NCBI GenBank assembly: GCA_014376525.1
Contig: JACMRI010000011.1
Span: 1 to 45,996, forward strand
Direction of reading: 5' to 3'
Origin: Bacteroidia bacterium
GTDB taxonomy: Bacteria > Bacteroidota > Bacteroidia > UBA4408
DNA length: 45,996 nt
This document shows, piece after piece, positions 17,001 to 25,779 of the stretch; position 1 is the first letter of the stretch, and every line of letters starts with the position of its first letter. The notes under the pieces were generated by a model. The model did not search any database. It was not told the DNA's origin and saw nothing but the letters and a program-made list of their open reading frames with translations. The position numbers and the translations under genes were made by a program.

Positions 17001-19272
17001 TAAAACTCGTATTGTGTTTGACGATGTTTCCAGTACATCTATTACTAATTGGAGTTGGAATTTTGATGATCCTGCAAGTGGTGCAAATAATAGTGCAACT
17101 ACAAATAGTCCCTCACATATTTACCCCAATCCTACTAACGTACCATTTAAAGTAACGTTAATAGTAACCAATAATTATGGCTGTAAAGATACCGTAAAAA
17201 AGGCAATATTAATATATCCTAAGCCAATAGCCGATTTTACTTTTGACACTGCGTGCGCTTATAAAGACATGCATTTTTATACACGAAGCCAAGTTTTTCC
17301 ACCTGTTGGTGGAGGTTTAAATTTTGCATTATATGTTTGGACTTTTGGCGATGGTAATGGTGCAATTTTTAATCAAAACCCAACTTATGTGTACCAAAAT
17401 GATACTGGTTTTACGGTAATGTTAGCAATACAAGATTTGTATAAATGTAAAGACACAATATTTAAACGTGTATTGGTACGAACAAGTCCTAAAGCAGGTT
17501 TTATATTAGATACCGTGTGTTTAGGATTACCCACCAACTTTACAGATACCATTACAACTAATAACCTTGCTACGACAGAATGGTTTTGGACATTTGGAAA
17601 TGGGGACACTAGTACGCTTCAAAATCCACAGCATCAATACACTAATGCTGGTTTTTTTTCAACTAAACTCATAACTAAAGATAAGTTGAGCGGCTGTAGT
17701 TCTGAAGATGTACACACGGTACGAGTGCTAGATATAGCTCGCCCAAGTTTTATAAGCCAAGATACTATATGCGAGGGTGTTCCTGTGCAATATCAAAATT
17801 TTTCTACTGCTACAAGTGGTGCTATTATTAGTGGTTATGTATGGCATTTTGGAGACAACACATATAGTACTGCTACCAATCCAGCTCACACGTTTGATAG
17901 CTCGGGCGTATTTATAGATACTTTATTTGTAACTACTACTACAGGGTGTAATGCTTTTTATTTAGATACTATACTAGTAAATCCTCAACCCATCGCTAAT
18001 TTTGGAGCAACTAATCTTTGTGATAAAAATAAAACTCAATTTACAGATAGCACTAAAATAAAATCGGGGCAAACCCTAAATTGGTTATGGAGTTTTGGAG
18101 ATGGAGGATCTAGTTCGTTAGAAAATCCTACACACACCTATTCATCGCCAACAGTGTATAATGTAACATTTACAACCGAAAGCGATAAAGGTTGTAGAAG
18201 TACCATTAAAAAGAAAATAACCATACACCCCAATCCTGTAGCTTCTTTTACTACTAATTTGGCTTGTTTAACTGATAGTACACGCTTTACTAATACTTCA
18301 AGTATAAGTGTGGGTAGTACTATTGTAAAAAATTATTGGAATTTTGATGATGCAACTAAAGACAGTTTAGTAACTAATTTTAATCATTTGTTTAATTTGG
18401 TAAATGATACATTTAATGTACAATTAATAGTAATAAGCGACCAAGGTTGTAAAGATACTCTAGTACAAAAAGTAAACTTACTACCTATTGTTAAGTTTAA
18501 TATTGATGCGTTAAACGCTGAAGGTTGCCAGCCATACAATGCAATGTTTGTAGACAGTAGTACTATAAGAAGTCCATCAACTATTAGTAACTGGAAGTGG
18601 GTATTTGATGATGGCGACATTAGTCTCGAAACTAATCCTAAGCATGTATATGTGCGAGATGGTACGTATAACGTAAGTTTAAACGTAATAACCTCTGACG
18701 GTTGCAAATTTACCCAAGCAATGCAATACCCTGTAATTGTGCATCCTCATCCCATAGCAAATTTTAACAACGATTATTACGAAACCGATGTTACCAATGC
18801 AAGTATGACCTTTGCCAACTCATCGGCCAACAGCGTACATTACTTATGGAATTTTGGAGATGGTACAACCTCTACACAAATAAACCCTTCGCACATTTTT
18901 CCCGATTCGGGTACATACATAGTACAATTAAACGTAGCCGATAATTTTGGTTGTATTGATAGTACTATAAAAACAATACGTGTAAACGGAATATATTCGT
19001 TGTATGTACCCAATTCGTTTACACCTAACCACGATGGTGTTAATGATGTGTTTAGAGCTTATGGCTATGGAATTTCTAATTATAAATTAGAAATATTTAC
19101 CCGCTGGGGCGATAAAGTATTTAGTGCCAACAAATTGCTAGATGCTTGGGACGGCAAAAATGACGATGGAATAGATGCACCATTAGATACATACATATAC
19201 AGAATATCTATTGACAGATTTGACGAATTGAAACCAAAATTATACACAGGTAACGTAACGTTGGTTCGTTAA
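14056..19272 (+). CDS. Giant PKD-repeat T9SS type B surface protein
   Basis: This 1738-residue secreted protein starts with a signal peptide ending at about NSVAQ-PG. Most of it is a string of PKD domains: I count fourteen W-x-F/Y-G/D-D/N cores (for example VWNFGDNTP, AWDFGDGVA, FWTFGNGDT, LWSFGDGGS, LWNFGDGTT), spaced at ~80-120 residues and each closed by a short T-V-x-L strand and a C-x-D turn. The C-terminus is a type B sorting domain (YVPNSFTPNHDGVNDVF, LEIFTRWGDKVF, WDGKNDDG), so export through T9SS is expected. Paired Cys residues in many repeats suggest disulfides. It may act in adhesion, gliding or the matrix; the sequence does not discriminate. It has the same overall plan as the partial protein at the window start. 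Confidence 0.92.
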   Translation: MRIYLHAILFFFLSIALNSVAQPGVYTSNGGCGAHTPALTSSIKPTGGNTIICVSSTPAGVSLTTSSSVGAVIVPGNNIKYLIYTEYSLSNSGFIEPGNPLPTVFNPTVPNYNQITYSLVLVDTSIANGCRDSSWVTMQLTPSLNGGNLTLSALDADGDNVYCPIPGDPLAGSDPINFKPQFNLPAGTDLTGYTFNFNMGNGTTFTRTDTSTFVFTYATQGIYNVVMTTLSPGGCSGKDSVKITYITANNLTIATISGSPTRFCVPQSIQPTLAAGSFFDSYVWNFGDNTPNVTTTTPTVPPHNYADSGKFVITVGGVNECAVGESDSYNVIEGIKGAKAYFTNKNGAGVSTLLGCEPLVMTFKDSSKFVPKNWGLSNAVMAAAPYNNPGPYYVRWNFGNGNTQDITTKNVSHDPSSPQTYSAGVYTVELIAYSFCGRDTIRKQLIVNKPPVANFTYTTNGICSPVLVSSILNTSTDVGYAPTYAWTLSGTNIGTTLNVANQTLTTTGSTLVNAPLKLVVTNNCGNSQKTNIISANPAVSPNFTLSTNAICVGQSLTVTNSSQGTGLSYSWNYGGSTTPTSNAVNSPSTQTYNTVGKDTVRLTLTGACGTAKYKLPIVVKQYPRADVTSADTVICPGANAKFTNVTNGGALCGTCIYSWVNGASSNPSTSTNPVSEIIQYSGSGIAYVKLTIDSIGCKTTDSIMVRVNPRPYTSIAASNVSVCSPDTVTFVNNSVLNMGDTYYWDYGNGVTSTVFNPQITPPLIYKSFDDSIVVAYFKISSGTSGCVDSNKVTINIHPVPKTSFTNSDTLCNGNELSFTNTTPTNLTGTLQYAWDFGDGVASVDINPKHIYSTLLASEKFKIKAKSTSQFGCIHTYTDSVVVLAIPVPMFNFPTVCQQDSTNFDASPSIGATNYVWNFGEPSTGLSNKSTLTAPKHLYTTDGIFTVKLIAKNSFGCSDSLSQTVKVNPKPVANFTNGGGTCAKTRIVFDDVSSTSITNWSWNFDDPASGANNSATTNSPSHIYPNPTNVPFKVTLIVTNNYGCKDTVKKAILIYPKPIADFTFDTACAYKDMHFYTRSQVFPPVGGGLNFALYVWTFGDGNGAIFNQNPTYVYQNDTGFTVMLAIQDLYKCKDTIFKRVLVRTSPKAGFILDTVCLGLPTNFTDTITTNNLATTEWFWTFGNGDTSTLQNPQHQYTNAGFFSTKLITKDKLSGCSSEDVHTVRVLDIARPSFISQDTICEGVPVQYQNFSTATSGAIISGYVWHFGDNTYSTATNPAHTFDSSGVFIDTLFVTTTTGCNAFYLDTILVNPQPIANFGATNLCDKNKTQFTDSTKIKSGQTLNWLWSFGDGGSSSLENPTHTYSSPTVYNVTFTTESDKGCRSTIKKKITIHPNPVASFTTNLACLTDSTRFTNTSSISVGSTIVKNYWNFDDATKDSLVTNFNHLFNLVNDTFNVQLIVISDQGCKDTLVQKVNLLPIVKFNIDALNAEGCQPYNAMFVDSSTIRSPSTISNWKWVFDDGDISLETNPKHVYVRDGTYNVSLNVITSDGCKFTQAMQYPVIVHPHPIANFNNDYYETDVTNASMTFANSSANSVHYLWNFGDGTTSTQINPSHIFPDSGTYIVQLNVADNFGCIDSTIKTIRVNGIYSLYVPNSFTPNHDGVNDVFRAYGYGISNYKLEIFTRWGDKVFSANKLLDAWDGKNDDGIDAPLDTYIYRISIDRFDELKPKLYTGNVTLVR

Positions 19273-19313
19273 TTATTTTTTGACGAATAGCGTTATTTTT
19301 TATTGAATACGCC

Positions 19314-19331
19314 ATACCCTCTTCAGGGTAT
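19314..19331 (+). terminator. 7-bp hairpin after the giant PKD gene
   Basis: ATACCCT (19314-19320) pairs with AGGGTAT (19325-19331) around a CTTC tetraloop, 41 nt after the stop codon. No clear T-run follows, so intrinsic termination is only possible. Confidence 0.3.
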
Positions 19332-19401
19332 ATTTGGAGGCTGAAAAGCAAGTGTGTAGATATTTTTTAGAGTAAGAAAACGAATTGTATTTGTAACATA
19401 A

Positions 19402-19521
19402 TATTATTTTGCCAATGAAGCTACTGCTACCGATTCTGTTTTGAGAAAAGATGCTAACGCTTATCGCCGTTGGAATTATTTTTGGAATAATCGTGTACAA
19501 AGTTTAAATAACACAAACTAA
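19402..19521 (+). pseudogene. Short coding relic in the 324-bp gap
   Basis: A 39-codon open stretch, with no start codon, ends at the TAA at 19519-19521. It has normal Bacteroidota-like composition, with an ATATDSVLRKDANAYRRWNYFW-type charged and aromatic run followed by NNRVQSLN. Such RW-x-FW-x-RV segments occur in large secreted Bacteroidota proteins, but no specific family is recognised. The rest of 19273-19596 holds the hairpin at 19314 and nothing else that I can name. Confidence 0.3.
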
Positions 19522-19596
19522 CTATAGTGAATTAAATAAATTAACTTTGTTATAGCAGCATTGCTGTGTTTGTAACAGTATTAAAACTAAAACACT

Positions 19597-20508
19597 ATGA
19601 AAAAACTACTACTATTAACCGCATGTGTTGCCGTTATAACAAGCACTAAAGCGCAAACCAACGTATATCATTCATTTGTCGATACTAACGCCACTTGGAA
19701 CGTAACGTGGTCGAGTGCAAATACTTGTTTCCCCGCTAACTTTACATCAATAATAAACTATAGCTACACGGCCAATGGCACTGTAATGTATGGTGGTAAA
19801 ACATATATTCAAATATTGCGCAACCAAATTTCTTCAAACAATTCAAATTGTAATTACACATTTCCTTATGCAACTACCATTTTAATACGAAATGATGTAG
19901 CTAACAAAAAAGTATATATTCAAGATCCATCTACATTACAAGACACTGTACTTTATGATTTTAATTTGTTGGTAGGAGATACTGTACCGCACTGGTTCAC
20001 TAATCAGCGTAGTGCAAACGCCACTCCTTTTATTATACAATCAATAGATTCGGTATTAATAGGTAGTACATACCGCAAAAAATTTAATCTTAATAATACT
20101 TCTCAAGTTTTTTTTATTGAGGGTATAGGTAGCAGTAATGGCTTGTTTGAAGATTTTTTAATTTTTGAAGAATCTACAGTATTAAATTGTTACACCAATG
20201 ATAACGTTACTTACGGAATATGTCCTATAGTGGGCTTAAATAAACAAAAAATACAAACACCAATATTGAGCGTACTTTCAAGCGTAACAAACGCCGAAAC
20301 TATAGTAAACTATACCTTGCCAAGCACTACTAGCAGTGCTTGTTTGGAACTATATGATATTACAGGAGTATTAATAAAAAGTTGTGCGTTAAGTAGTGCT
20401 ACAAATAGTTACCTACTTAATATGCAAGGTGTGGCAAAAGGGATTAAGCTATTAGTGCTAAAAACAAATGATGGATTTTTTGCTAAACAAAAACTAGTGT
20501 TTAACTAA
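19597..20508 (+). CDS. Secreted T9SS type A protein, function unknown
   Basis: This 303-residue secreted protein begins with a clear signal peptide (MKKLLLLTACVAVITSTKAQ). It has a central beta-rich region with one GGKTYIQI-type segment and no catalytic motif I recognise. The C-terminal ~80 residues form a type A T9SS sorting domain: TIVNYTLPSTT, then LELYDITGVLIKS, LNMQGVAKGIKLLVLKT and a final KQKLVFN strand. The pattern matches small secreted proteins that are common in this phylum and of unknown role. It stands alone, with non-genic stretches of 324 bp before and 489 bp after. Confidence 0.8.
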   Translation: MKKLLLLTACVAVITSTKAQTNVYHSFVDTNATWNVTWSSANTCFPANFTSIINYSYTANGTVMYGGKTYIQILRNQISSNNSNCNYTFPYATTILIRNDVANKKVYIQDPSTLQDTVLYDFNLLVGDTVPHWFTNQRSANATPFIIQSIDSVLIGSTYRKKFNLNNTSQVFFIEGIGSSNGLFEDFLIFEESTVLNCYTNDNVTYGICPIVGLNKQKIQTPILSVLSSVTNAETIVNYTLPSTTSSACLELYDITGVLIKSCALSSATNSYLLNMQGVAKGIKLLVLKTNDGFFAKQKLVFN

Positions 20509-20997
20509 ACAATGTAATAATTTTGGCTATACTAAATTTTTAGTGATGAAGTTTATAAAGTATTTGGTGTTTAGTTTTTTAAACGCTTTTTATTTCGCGC
20601 TTCTATAGCTAAATGTACTGCTAAAGAACAATGTAAACGAGTATCATTAAGGTTAAATACTAAATTTTTTTTTGTTTAAAACCATTTTAAGCTAATCTCT
20701 CTATCGTTTTATTATAGCCGTAATTTTTTTGTATTGTAAAATACTAATACCCCACGGCATACACGTGGGTAGTGGTACTGTGCTAAAAATCATTTTGAAT
20801 TTAGCTATGAATATGTATATTCGTAACAGAATTGGAATAGTAGGTTTGATTTATACTATTTTTGATTTTTAGTAAATAAAAATAGGCAGTTTTTTATTTT
20901 TGATTTCCATTGTTTAATTTAAGAATGACCTTAAATTATACAACATAAAGCAAAATGCAATATACAACGTTGTGAAACTGAACAATTAATAAACGAT
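20509..20997. other. 489-bp intergenic stretch, no gene found
   Basis: This is very AT-rich sequence with stops in all frames. A weak 6-bp hairpin CCCACG/CGTGGG lies at 20751-20756 with 20764-20769. A 33-codon open stretch near 20578-20682 on + reads as lysine/arginine-rich (ASIAKCTAKEQCKRVSLRL) and could be a fragment of a DNA-binding or recombinase protein, but this is too short to call. The promoter for the epimerase operon should lie in the last ~150 bp; no convincing TTG/TAnnTTTG pair was found. Confidence 0.4.
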
Positions 20998-21972
20998 ATG
21001 GCAAATATACTCAATACCAAAATATTAATTACTGGCGGAGCTGGTTTTATAGGTTGCAACTTAGCCCGATACTTTGTTACAAAGGCTTACGATGTGGTAG
21101 TACTTGATAATTTTAGTACTGGTTTCAAACATAATATTGCCGATTTATTATCACTCTCTAATTTTAAATTAATAGAGGGTGATATTACCGACTACGACAC
21201 CTGCCTAAAAGCTACCGAAGGTGCTACGTATGTGCTACACCACGCTGCATTAGGCTCTGTTACACGTAGTATAGCTTTTCCGTTGGCTACCAATAAAGTA
21301 AATGTGGAGGGTTTTCTAAATGTAATGCAAGCTTGCGTAGCCAATAAGGTAAAACGTTTTATTTATGCATCTTCATCATCAGTATATGGTAGCGATGCCA
21401 CTATGCCAAAGGTAGAACACATTACGGGTAATTTACTATCGCCGTATGCAGCCACCAAAAAAGCAAACGAAATGTATGCTGATGTATTTAGCCGTACTTA
21501 TAATTTGGAAACAGTAGGCTTACGCTACTTTAATGTATTTGGCGATTATCAAAATCCGCTTGGGCAATATGCAGCCGTAATTCCACTATTTATACAAAGT
21601 GTACTAAAAAACGAATCGCCCATTATATTTGGCGACGGCGAAAATACCAGAGATTTTACTTACGTGCAAAATGTGGTTCAGGCCAATGTATGCGCTATTG
21701 AGGCCGATATGAGTGCGCAACAATCTATTGTGTGTAACGTAGCGTATGGCAGTACTATTTCTATCAATAATTTATTTACAACTATAGCAAAAATACTTAA
21801 TGTAACTAACATACAGCCTACTTACCACCCACCACGCAAGGGCGATATTAAGGACAGTTATGCTAATATTTCGTTAGCTAAAAAATTGCTTAATTATTCT
21901 TCAATCATCAATGTAGAAGATGGTTTGAAACGAACTGTTGCATTTTATCAAAGCCATAAAACACAGTATTGA
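20998..21972 (+). CDS. UDP-sugar 4-epimerase-like SDR enzyme
   Basis: This is a 324-residue extended short-chain dehydrogenase/epimerase. The NAD-binding loop is ITGGAGFIGCNLARYF, followed by VLDNFSTG. The active-site region contains ASSSSVYGSDATMPK and the YAATKKANE Y-x3-K pair. The substrate-side motif GLRYFNVFG and DFTYVQNVVQAN are typical of UDP-GlcNAc/UDP-Glc 4-epimerases and related TviC/WbpP enzymes. It probably makes a nucleotide-sugar donor for the two glycosyltransferases that follow directly. The stop overlaps the next start by one base (TGATG), so the three genes form an operon. The exact substrate cannot be decided by eye. Confidence 0.85.
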   Translation: MANILNTKILITGGAGFIGCNLARYFVTKAYDVVVLDNFSTGFKHNIADLLSLSNFKLIEGDITDYDTCLKATEGATYVLHHAALGSVTRSIAFPLATNKVNVEGFLNVMQACVANKVKRFIYASSSSVYGSDATMPKVEHITGNLLSPYAATKKANEMYADVFSRTYNLETVGLRYFNVFGDYQNPLGQYAAVIPLFIQSVLKNESPIIFGDGENTRDFTYVQNVVQANVCAIEADMSAQQSIVCNVAYGSTISINNLFTTIAKILNVTNIQPTYHPPRKGDIKDSYANISLAKKLLNYSSIINVEDGLKRTVAFYQSHKTQY

Positions 21973-22763
21973 TGCAACCTTTAGTAAGTATAATTACGGT
22001 ATGTTATAATGCCGAAAAACATTTGGAACAATGTATGCAAAGTGTATTAACACAGGACTACCCCAACTTGGAATATATATTGGTGGACGGCAAATCAACC
22101 GATGGAACGCTAGCAATTATACAAAAAATAGCAACACAACACCCCAATGTAAACTATATAAGCGAAACCGACAAGGGCATATACGATGCTATGAACAAAG
22201 GTATAGCACTAGCAAAAGGGGATATAATAGCCTGCGTAAATGCCGATGATTTCTTGCTAGACGCTACTATTGTAAAAGGCGCAGTTGCATTAATGCAGGC
22301 ATCAAACGCTGATGTGGTACATGGTAATATTGTACAACAAATAGAACTAGGGGGCAAACAGTATAGAAAAAACCAAACCTCTAACTTTGCTAATATTATG
22401 CGTAACATGGAGTTGGTGCAGGGTACAAGCTATTGGCGCAAAGAAGCAATAGAAAAAATAGGTACGTTTGACATTTCGTATAAAATAGTTGCCGATTATG
22501 ATTACGTACTGCGAGGTGTAAAGTTAGGGCTAAACTATGTAATGAGTAACGACGTATGGTTAGTGTTTAGGATTGGTGGTATAAGTACTACTACTTGTAA
22601 AAGCAGTAAAGAAAATATGCGCCTAACCAAGGTGCATAATACGGGTACGTACTGGAATTATGTTAAGCGATACTATACATGTATTATAAAATCGTTCCTC
22701 AAAAAACGAATGAAAGCACAATTGCAAACGCCCGAATATTTATACAAAAAAGGTTGGATATAA
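21972..22763 (+). CDS. Family 2 glycosyltransferase
   Basis: This inverting GT-A glycosyltransferase has 263 residues from the ATG at 21972. The N-terminal nucleotide-binding strand SIITVCYNAEKHLEQCMQS is followed by LEYILVDGKSTDGT. The metal-binding region is ACVNADDF, a variant DxD, and the acceptor half contains a QGTSYWRKEAIEKIG segment as in WcaA/WcaE-type enzymes that add one sugar to a surface polysaccharide. A TTG one codon earlier is also open, but the ATG overlapping the epimerase stop is the natural start. It acts with the neighbouring epimerase and GT4 enzyme. Confidence 0.88.
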   Translation: MQPLVSIITVCYNAEKHLEQCMQSVLTQDYPNLEYILVDGKSTDGTLAIIQKIATQHPNVNYISETDKGIYDAMNKGIALAKGDIIACVNADDFLLDATIVKGAVALMQASNADVVHGNIVQQIELGGKQYRKNQTSNFANIMRNMELVQGTSYWRKEAIEKIGTFDISYKIVADYDYVLRGVKLGLNYVMSNDVWLVFRIGGISTTTCKSSKENMRLTKVHNTGTYWNYVKRYYTCIIKSFLKKRMKAQLQTPEYLYKKGWI

Positions 22764-22767
22764 ATAC

Positions 22768-23841
22768 GTGCAAATGATTGTAGGACATTATATATGGAGT
22801 GCTAATATTGGTGGTATTGAAAAAATAACACTAGACTTGGCCACGCAACAATTACGAAGTGGTATAACACCACATATACTGGTTGGTAAAAATAAAGGCG
22901 AATGGCTAAATAAGCTACACTCCTTTAAATACAGTAGTTGTGGCTTGAGTAACGGTTATATTACTTCATTAAAATCTATGCGCATAATGCGTATTTTTTT
23001 TGCCGCGGTAGATGTAATTCATCTACATACGTTTCACCCAATGGTGTATTTGTTTGCAATACTAAGTCGTAAAAAAATAGTGTACCACATACATGGTAAC
23101 TGGACAAGTGGGCGTACCGAAAAATGGACAGATGTAATTAAACGATACGTGTTGAGGTTTTTTTTAACTCGCTTCTGCAGTCATCTTATTTTTAATTCGC
23201 ATTATACACAGCAACGTTTTAGTAAGCAATTTAAGCTAAGTGCAACACTACCACAGACAGTTGTTCATAACGGAATAAATGCACAAGAATTACTTGTAAA
23301 TAACCCGCAAAACACTACATTTATAGTAGGTACATGTGGCAGATTAGCCACTGTAAAGCGTATGGATAGAGTGCTTATAGCATTTAGATTGTTTGCACGA
23401 AACAGATCCAATATACAACTTAACATAGTGGGAGATGGACCGCTACTAGCCGAGTTAAAATTATTAGCTAAGAAGTTAGGTATAAGTAGCTTAGTTAATT
23501 TTGTAGGAAGTGTACCCAATGCAACTAACGAAATAGCACAATTTACTGTAACAGTATTAGGTAGCCAAGGTGAATCGTTTGGCTTGGTAGCACTAGAAAG
23601 TTTGAACCAAAATAAACCTACCTTAGTTTTTAACGATGGGGGAGGACTAACCGAAATTATACAATTAGTTGATGCTAAAAATATAGCCTACGACGAAGAC
23701 GATATGGCGTGCTTGTTGGGCGTGTATTACATACAATGGCAAAATAATAATTTGCATTTTAAATTTGACGCAACGTTAAAACAACACTTTTCTATTACCT
23801 ATTTTGAACAGCAAATAAGTGGCATCTATAGCACTTTATAA
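22768..23841 (+). CDS. Family 4 (GT-B) glycosyltransferase
   Basis: This 357-residue retaining GT-B enzyme starts either at a GTG at 22768, 4 nt after the previous stop, or at an ATG two codons later. The N-terminal domain shows SANIGGIEKITLDLA, the acceptor-side glycine loop. The C-terminal GT4 signature includes VHNGIN, VGTCGRLATVKRMDRVLIAF, IVGDGPLLAEL, FVGSVPNATNEIA and GESFGLVALESL (E-x7-E pattern). It probably extends the glycan started by the GT2 protein. It ends one base before the convergent MerR-type gene, leaving no room for a terminator between them. Confidence 0.9.
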   Translation: MQMIVGHYIWSANIGGIEKITLDLATQQLRSGITPHILVGKNKGEWLNKLHSFKYSSCGLSNGYITSLKSMRIMRIFFAAVDVIHLHTFHPMVYLFAILSRKKIVYHIHGNWTSGRTEKWTDVIKRYVLRFFLTRFCSHLIFNSHYTQQRFSKQFKLSATLPQTVVHNGINAQELLVNNPQNTTFIVGTCGRLATVKRMDRVLIAFRLFARNRSNIQLNIVGDGPLLAELKLLAKKLGISSLVNFVGSVPNATNEIAQFTVTVLGSQGESFGLVALESLNQNKPTLVFNDGGGLTEIIQLVDAKNIAYDEDDMACLLGVYYIQWQNNNLHFKFDATLKQHFSITYFEQQISGIYSTL

Positions 23842-24759
23842 CTACAAATACGCTAACAAACTTTGTACAGAGTTAACTGCACTATAGCGTTTGTTGGGCA
23901 AGTGTAACTCATCAATAAATGTTTGATTACCTGCTAATAATAAGTGCACATTTTTATTAGAGTTTAATATAGTTACCAAATTATTATGCGCATTTGCCTG
24001 CGAATTACTAAGCACATAAAAACTAAGCAGATAGTCTGTTTTTATTAATGAAAGTAATTTTTCAACACTTTCATAAGGTACATTTTGCCCTAAATATACG
24101 GTTCTATGCCCATGCAAACGTATTATGTAATTGGCAAACAACAAGCCTATTTCGTGCCACTCATCGGGGGGTAAGTACAATAAAAACTGTTTGTTTTTTT
24201 CTTTTTTTGGTTTGAGACCATCAGTAGCTACCATTATTTTTTGGCGTATAATAGCTGTAGCAAAATGCTCTTGAAACGAGGAGCTTTTATCTACCGTCCA
24301 CATATAACCTACTTTAGTTAAAAACGGATATACCACATTAAGCATAGCTTCGTATATGCCCAGTTTAGTAGTTATTAGTTGAAACGTTTTTTCAAATTCG
24401 GTTTCGTTTACTGCTAGCGTAGCACTTATTAAATCGTTAATGTATGAAATATAATTAACATTACTGTTATTAGTGTTAGCAAATTGTTCTTCTAGTTTTT
24501 TATTAAATTCGGTAGGAGATAGAGCAGCAACTTTAGATATTTTAATGCCGTTAGCAATTAAGGTGGCAACATTGAGTATTTTTTTTACTTGTGCATCGTC
24601 ATAATACCTAATATTAGTAGCGGTACGGTGCGGTACTATAAGTGCGTAGCGTTTTTCCCATATACGTATAGTATGAGCTTTTATGCCAGTAAGACGCTCT
24701 ACATCAAGTATTTGATAGTATTCCAATGTGTTTAGTTTTTTTTTATCAAACTTAAACAA
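23842..24759 (-). CDS. MerR-family regulator with cobalamin-binding domain (CarH-like)
   Basis: The N-terminal part (residues ~12-80) is a MerR winged helix (YQILDVERLTGIKAHTIRIWEKRYAL, NIRYYDDAQVKKI). It is followed by a helical cap domain and a B12-binding Rossmann domain. The cap has W154-x9-E164-H165 (WTVDKSSSFQEH), and the fold entry has E200-W-H202 with HEIGL. These match the W-x9-EH and ExH residues that hold adenosylcobalamin in the light sensor CarH, so B12-dependent light sensing is likely. No ATG start exists in frame: translation must begin at a TTG (24757-24759, or 24724-24726, the latter fitting homologue lengths better). It lies 67 bp after the DUF4249 gene on the same strand. 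Targets are unknown; no carotenoid or photolyase gene is in the window. Confidence 0.85.
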   Translation of the reverse strand: MFKFDKKKLNTLEYYQILDVERLTGIKAHTIRIWEKRYALIVPHRTATNIRYYDDAQVKKILNVATLIANGIKISKVAALSPTEFNKKLEEQFANTNNSNVNYISYINDLISATLAVNETEFEKTFQLITTKLGIYEAMLNVVYPFLTKVGYMWTVDKSSSFQEHFATAIIRQKIMVATDGLKPKKEKNKQFLLYLPPDEWHEIGLLFANYIIRLHGHRTVYLGQNVPYESVEKLLSLIKTDYLLSFYVLSNSQANAHNNLVTILNSNKNVHLLLAGNQTFIDELHLPNKRYSAVNSVQSLLAYL

Positions 24760-24826
24760 AATACTAACTAATTAAAATATGTTTTTTAATTAATTTTAAT
24801 TACGCTAAACTCAATTATTAATACTC

Positions 24827-25738
24827 CTATTTTACAGTAATTGTTTTGCGTGTTACCACCGCTACCGAAAAACAACCTAGTGCCTTGTAACGAGGTTCTT
24901 TACTGCCTTTGTGGGTAACATTTACTACATTGCTTGGGGTGTTGGTGGTAGGGCTAGCAAATAAACCTGTATTATTTATTTGTGCTAATGCTAAATTAAA
25001 AAACACATATCCAAATTGATCTATTGCATGAGCCTCTACAGTAATTACGTCTCCTTTGTAAAAATTTTCTGGGCTTAATGCATCTATTATTGGCGGTATA
25101 ACTAAAGAGCCATCGGTACCTGGTCCAAATGCGGCATCGTAGCAAGTAACTATGTTTTTGGGTATGCCTATAAGTTTACCATTGCGATAGGTTTTAAACC
25201 ACGTAAAGTTTGGGCGTCCGCTTAGGTCGCGGGCTTTCATGTCTAGTTTGTAGCGCATTGCACCTGTACTATCGTTTTTAGCTTCTTTGCTCCACAATGA
25301 ATCTATTTTTAATACATCATCGCTAAAACTATAAGCTTCGTATTGTTCGCCTTGTGTTTTTATAATTAATTTATGTAATAAAAAGGGTAGTGTAAGGCGT
25401 GAGGTAAGTATGTTGCTTGCATCGGGTTTCCAAGTATAATCTCCTGTATTGTTGGGGTCGGTAAAGATTAATGTACGTTGTGTTTCTATTGTTGTATAGG
25501 GTGGGAATGCGGGTATGGTGGTTTCTAAAGTTACTGTAGCGCCTGTTACTGCGGGCGCAGGACTGTTATCAAAATAAGGTTGTGTGGTACGTAGTTTTAT
25601 TGTTTGCGGTAGCGTGTCATTATTCAAAAAAGCATCCACCACTAATTGTGCTTCGCCCTCTTGTAGTTGTACTGTAATTACTTTTTCGCAACTGCTCAGT
25701 AGTGTAGTGGCAAGTAATAGGTAGAGTATGTTTTTCAT
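24827..25738 (-). CDS. DUF4249 outer-membrane lipoprotein
   Basis: This is a 303-residue lipoprotein with a short signal peptide and lipobox (LLATTLLSSC). The start EKVITVQLQEGEAQLVVDAFLNND is the hallmark of the DUF4249 family, which in Bacteroidota is encoded next to carboxypeptidase-regulatory-like TonB-dependent receptors, as here (41-bp gap). Homologues are thought to be surface partners of the receptor in uptake of an unidentified substrate. No enzymatic motif is seen. The protein is likely co-transcribed with the receptor. Confidence 0.88.
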   Translation of the reverse strand: MKNILYLLLATTLLSSCEKVITVQLQEGEAQLVVDAFLNNDTLPQTIKLRTTQPYFDNSPAPAVTGATVTLETTIPAFPPYTTIETQRTLIFTDPNNTGDYTWKPDASNILTSRLTLPFLLHKLIIKTQGEQYEAYSFSDDVLKIDSLWSKEAKNDSTGAMRYKLDMKARDLSGRPNFTWFKTYRNGKLIGIPKNIVTCYDAAFGPGTDGSLVIPPIIDALSPENFYKGDVITVEAHAIDQFGYVFFNLALAQINNTGLFASPTTNTPSNVVNVTHKGSKEPRYKALGCFSVAVVTRKTITVK

Positions 25739-25779
25739 GTGTAAAATAATTTGTTTAGTAAGTAGTTGTATTTATTGTA

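Noticed and set aside
19300-19500. 66-codon minus-strand open frame
   Set aside because: It lacks a plausible start context and protein-like composition, and overlaps a more coding-like relic on +.
20509-20997. Recombinase fragment in the large gap
   Set aside because: Only 33 codons of basic sequence; too short to name.
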